A stretch of DNA of 6,706 nucleotides from Acidobacteriota bacterium (GTDB lineage: Bacteria > Acidobacteriota > Blastocatellia > Pyrinomonadales > Pyrinomonadaceae), in NCBI GenBank assembly GCA_019247865.1, contig JAFBAJ010000638.1, positions 1-6,706 of the forward strand, written 5' to 3'. A program made the translations under genes and the position numbers. Below, in pieces: positions 6,158-6,706 of this stretch. Within the stretch, counting starts at the first letter, position 1; every line of letters starts with the position of its first letter. The notes beneath the pieces are model-generated. The model was not told the origin of the DNA, made no database searches, and saw nothing but the letters and a program-made list of their open reading frames with translations.

Positions 6158-6706
6158 TCAGAAGAGAAGCTGCATTAAAGATAGTTCCGGTGAAGCGTTC
6201 GAGGTGATGACTGAGCTGAGGTACTCTGCATTGAGTATTCGCGCCGCGGAAGTCCTCGGGCCAACTGTCACTGCGATGCCCGCCTCACGCAGCGCAGCAA
6301 GACCTCTGCCGTTAACCCTGGGATTCGGGTCTGTGGTGCAGCAGACGACCCGTTTCACACGGGCAGCAATCAAAGCATCGCAGCAGGGAGGAGTGCGTTT
6401 GCCGCCTCCACGGTGGCAACAGGGTTCCAGATTAACGTAGACAGTTGCGCCAACCGCGAGAAGCCCGGCTTCGTCGAGCGCCAACACCTCTGCGTGTTTG
6501 ACTCCTTCATAGCGGTGAAAGCCTCGGCCAACAATGACGCCATTCTTCACCACGACAGCGCCCACCAGCGGGTTCGGCCTGACCTGACCTTCACCTTTGG
6601 CAGCAAGGGACAGAGCGAGGTCGAGAAAGTAGAGATCAAGGTCTTTGCTCTTCGCGCTGTTTAAGGTATCGGTGACGCTGGCCGGAATTATTTGATTCGT
6701 CAACAT
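6158..6706 (-). CDS. ribD: RibD-type diaminohydroxyphosphoribosylaminopyrimidine deaminase, deaminase domain only
   Basis: The deaminase half of RibD converts diaminohydroxyphosphoribosylaminopyrimidine to the amino-pyrimidinedione form in riboflavin synthesis. The 182-residue frame has the expected blocks: [17 protein letters not shown] (24-40), [11 protein letters not shown] (43-53), zinc and catalytic HAE (His71, Glu73), LEPCCH (93-98; zinc Cys96), RTPPCC (104-109; zinc Cys108), [10 protein letters not shown] (126-135) and LREAGIAV (139-146). The spacing from Cys96 to Cys108 is 12, three longer than the nine I recall for B. subtilis RibG. After [12 protein letters not shown] (155-166), where the reductase domain (about 200 more residues) normally starts, the frame ends within about 16 residues. 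No reductase-like sequence follows in other frames. It may be a stand-alone deaminase or a RibD that lost its second half. ATG 6706 is the last base of the window, so a start further upstream cannot be excluded. Confidence 0.87.
   Translation of the reverse strand: MLTNQIIPASVTDTLNSAKSKDLDLYFLDLALSLAAKGEGQVRPNPLVGAVVVKNGVIVGRGFHRYEGVKHAEVLALDEAGLLAVGATVYVNLEPCCHRGGGKRTPPCCDALIAARVKRVVCCTTDPNPRVNGRGLAALREAGIAVTVGPRTSAARILNAEYLSSVITSNASPELSLMQLLF

Noticed and set aside
6087..6440. Plus-strand frame opposite the deaminase gene
   Set aside because: It runs across the intergenic gap and antisense to conserved RibD motifs, and its translation resembles no family.

Overview
The window reads as a piece of a fairly GC-rich bacterial chromosome in which every supported gene lies on the minus strand, so the biological order runs from high to low coordinates. 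Protein style (a caa3-type oxidase whose subunit II carries a cytochrome c domain, a CoxA with the ...TDSYFVVAHFHY... helix X, and a type II NADH dehydrogenase next to it) would suit Acidobacteriota or a similar soil/hot-spring phylum. That assignment is an impression from the proteins, not a placement.

Layout, in transcription order: (1) 6706-6158, a RibD-type pyrimidine deaminase that ends at the point where the usual reductase domain would begin. (2) 6157-5994, a 164-base gap holding a perfect 7-bp inverted repeat inside a weak promoter-like pair. (3) 5993-4710, ndh, a type II NADH:quinone oxidoreductase. (4) 4695-3631, coxB with CuA and heme c sites. (5) 3616-1943, coxA with all heme and CuB ligands. 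(6) 1916-1317, coxC. (7) 1279-701, a small membrane-anchored protein resembling the DUF4760 group. (8) 711-1, the N-terminal 237 residues of a multi-span membrane protein that runs off the left edge and overlaps the preceding gene by 11 bases.

Genes 3-8 are separated by 14, 14, 26 and 37 bases and then an 11-base overlap, so they look like one transcription unit. Functionally, NDH-2 feeds electrons from NADH into the quinone pool and the caa3 oxidase removes electrons from cytochrome c to O2. The quinol:cytochrome c step is not in the window. The two last genes are the least understood part and may be accessory or assembly factors of the oxidase, though only position supports this. The RibD-like gene makes a flavin precursor step but is separated from the respiratory genes by the gap, and nothing shows that it is co-transcribed.

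I did not find a defence system, mobile element, CRISPR array, RNA gene or clearly new system here. The points most worth a second look are the two uncharacterised membrane genes at the end of the oxidase operon and the reductase-less RibD.
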